A model generated the notes under the pieces. The model was given only the letters and a program-made list of their open reading frames with translations. It was not told the DNA's origin and searched no databases. Position numbers and translations under genes: made by a program. 6,717 bases of DNA. Origin: an uncultured Allobaculum sp. GTDB lineage: Bacteria > Bacillota_I > Bacilli_A > Erysipelotrichales > Erysipelotrichaceae. How positions within the stretch are numbered: position 1 is the first letter of the stretch; each line of letters starts with the position of its first letter. Below are positions 6,516 through 6,717 of this stretch, piece after piece. Location of the stretch: NCBI GenBank assembly GCA_910577085.1, contig CAJTLE010000138.1, positions 1 to 6,717 of the forward strand, in the 5' to 3' direction.

Positions 6516-6564
6516 AGGCTTCTAGCCGTCAGTTCTCTGATGGCGAGAAGTCTTTTTCGTTTTT
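6516..6564 (+). terminator. Second intrinsic terminator-like hairpin after nifJ
   Basis: Left arm AGGCTTCT-A-GCCGTCAG (6516-6532) pairs with CTGATGGC-G-AGAAGTCT (6537-6553). This gives 16 pairs, two of them G-U, with one A/G internal mismatch and a TTCT tetraloop, followed by TTTT-CG-TTTTT (6554-6564). It starts 36 bases after the first terminator's T-run with no gene or clear promoter between them. It may be a back-up terminator, the end of a short RNA, or a leader attenuator for the gene beyond the window. Confidence 0.7.
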
Positions 6565-6717
6565 GTAGGCCATTTTAGACGTTTTCGAATAATGAACCAG
6601 TTTCATACACTTCTAAAAATTTCTTCAAATTTCAAAAATGCAATCCGAATCAGATAGTTGACAAATCGGCGACGCTGCGCGGCCGCGGAGCGGCCAATTA
6701 GGTGAGGGTTTTGAAAG
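6565..6717. other. Non-coding right edge, possible upstream region of the next gene or element
   Basis: No gene is supported here. The longest plus-strand frame with an ATG encodes only 21 residues (MNQFHTLLKI...) and has no ribosome binding site. A perfect -35 box TTGACA lies at 6658-6663 but no -10 box stands 16-18 bases downstream; that position is occupied by a GC-rich palindrome. GGTGAGGG at 6701-6708 resembles a ribosome binding site for a start just past the window edge. A copy of AATCCGAAT, the 9-mer repeated at the nifJ promoter, lies at 6642-6650. Confidence 0.4.
6673..6695. repeat. GC-rich palindrome / hairpin at the right edge
   Basis: GGCCGC (6681-6686), a GGA loop, and GCGGCC (6690-6695) form a perfect 6-bp all-GC hairpin. 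An overlapping 20-bp imperfect palindrome centred at 6682/6683 spans 6673-6692, matches its own reverse complement at 18 of 20 positions, and includes a NotI site. The flanks are AT-rich, so the composition jump is sharp. No T-run follows, so it is not a standard terminator. It may be an intergenic repeat, the sub-terminal structure of an insertion sequence, or a leader hairpin. Confidence 0.55.

Noticed and set aside
1..6717. CRISPR array, tRNA or rRNA, toxin-antitoxin or phage-defence system
   Set aside because: No regularly spaced repeats, no cloverleaf or rRNA sequence, and no pair of small co-transcribed genes were found. The two complete genes are a housekeeping enzyme and an SseB-like protein.

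Overview
The window looks like ordinary chromosome from an anaerobic, low-to-mid GC Gram-positive bacterium (Bacillota). This rests on strong AAAGGAG/AAAGGAGG ribosome binding sites, U-tailed intrinsic terminators, purine-rich coding strands, and a single-chain pyruvate:ferredoxin oxidoreductase, an oxygen-sensitive enzyme of fermentative anaerobes. A gut member of the Erysipelotrichia is possible, but that is a guess from style, not a demonstrated assignment.

Left part, minus strand. From 242 down to the left edge runs a short reading frame with a good ribosome binding site. It starts like a GNAT acetyltransferase, hits a stop after 44 codons, then reopens in the same frame to the edge. Upstream of it, and separated by a terminator at 394-433, is a complete 433-residue gene (461-1762) with an SseB-like architecture: two SseB N-terminal-type domains and a C-terminal SseB-type domain. 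It has its own ribosome binding site and a dyad-symmetric, operator-like sequence upstream.

Middle. About 1.1 kb (1763-2864) separates the divergently transcribed SseB-like gene and nifJ. No convincing complete gene is visible in it. It is purine-rich on the plus strand and holds a mosaic of stop-interrupted open stretches, three 15-bp tandem repeats, a hairpin that would act as a weak minus-strand terminator, and candidate control sites nearer nifJ.

Right part, plus strand. nifJ (2865-6398, 1177 residues) is complete, has all expected cofactor-binding residues, and appears to be a single-gene transcription unit. It has a near-consensus promoter (TTTCAA, 17 bp, TATAAT), a strong ribosome binding site and an excellent terminator at 6448-6479. 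A second strong terminator-like hairpin follows at 6516-6564. The last 60 bases hold a perfect TTGACA box followed by a GC-rich palindrome that stands out from its AT-rich surroundings.

No functional link between the SseB-like protein, the acetyltransferase remnant and nifJ is evident; each seems to be its own transcription unit. I did not find a convincing new multi-gene system. The points most worth checking are the interrupted acetyltransferase, the tandem SseB architecture, the possibly decayed 1.1-kb gap, the repeat flanking the nifJ -10 box, and the GC-rich palindrome at the right edge.
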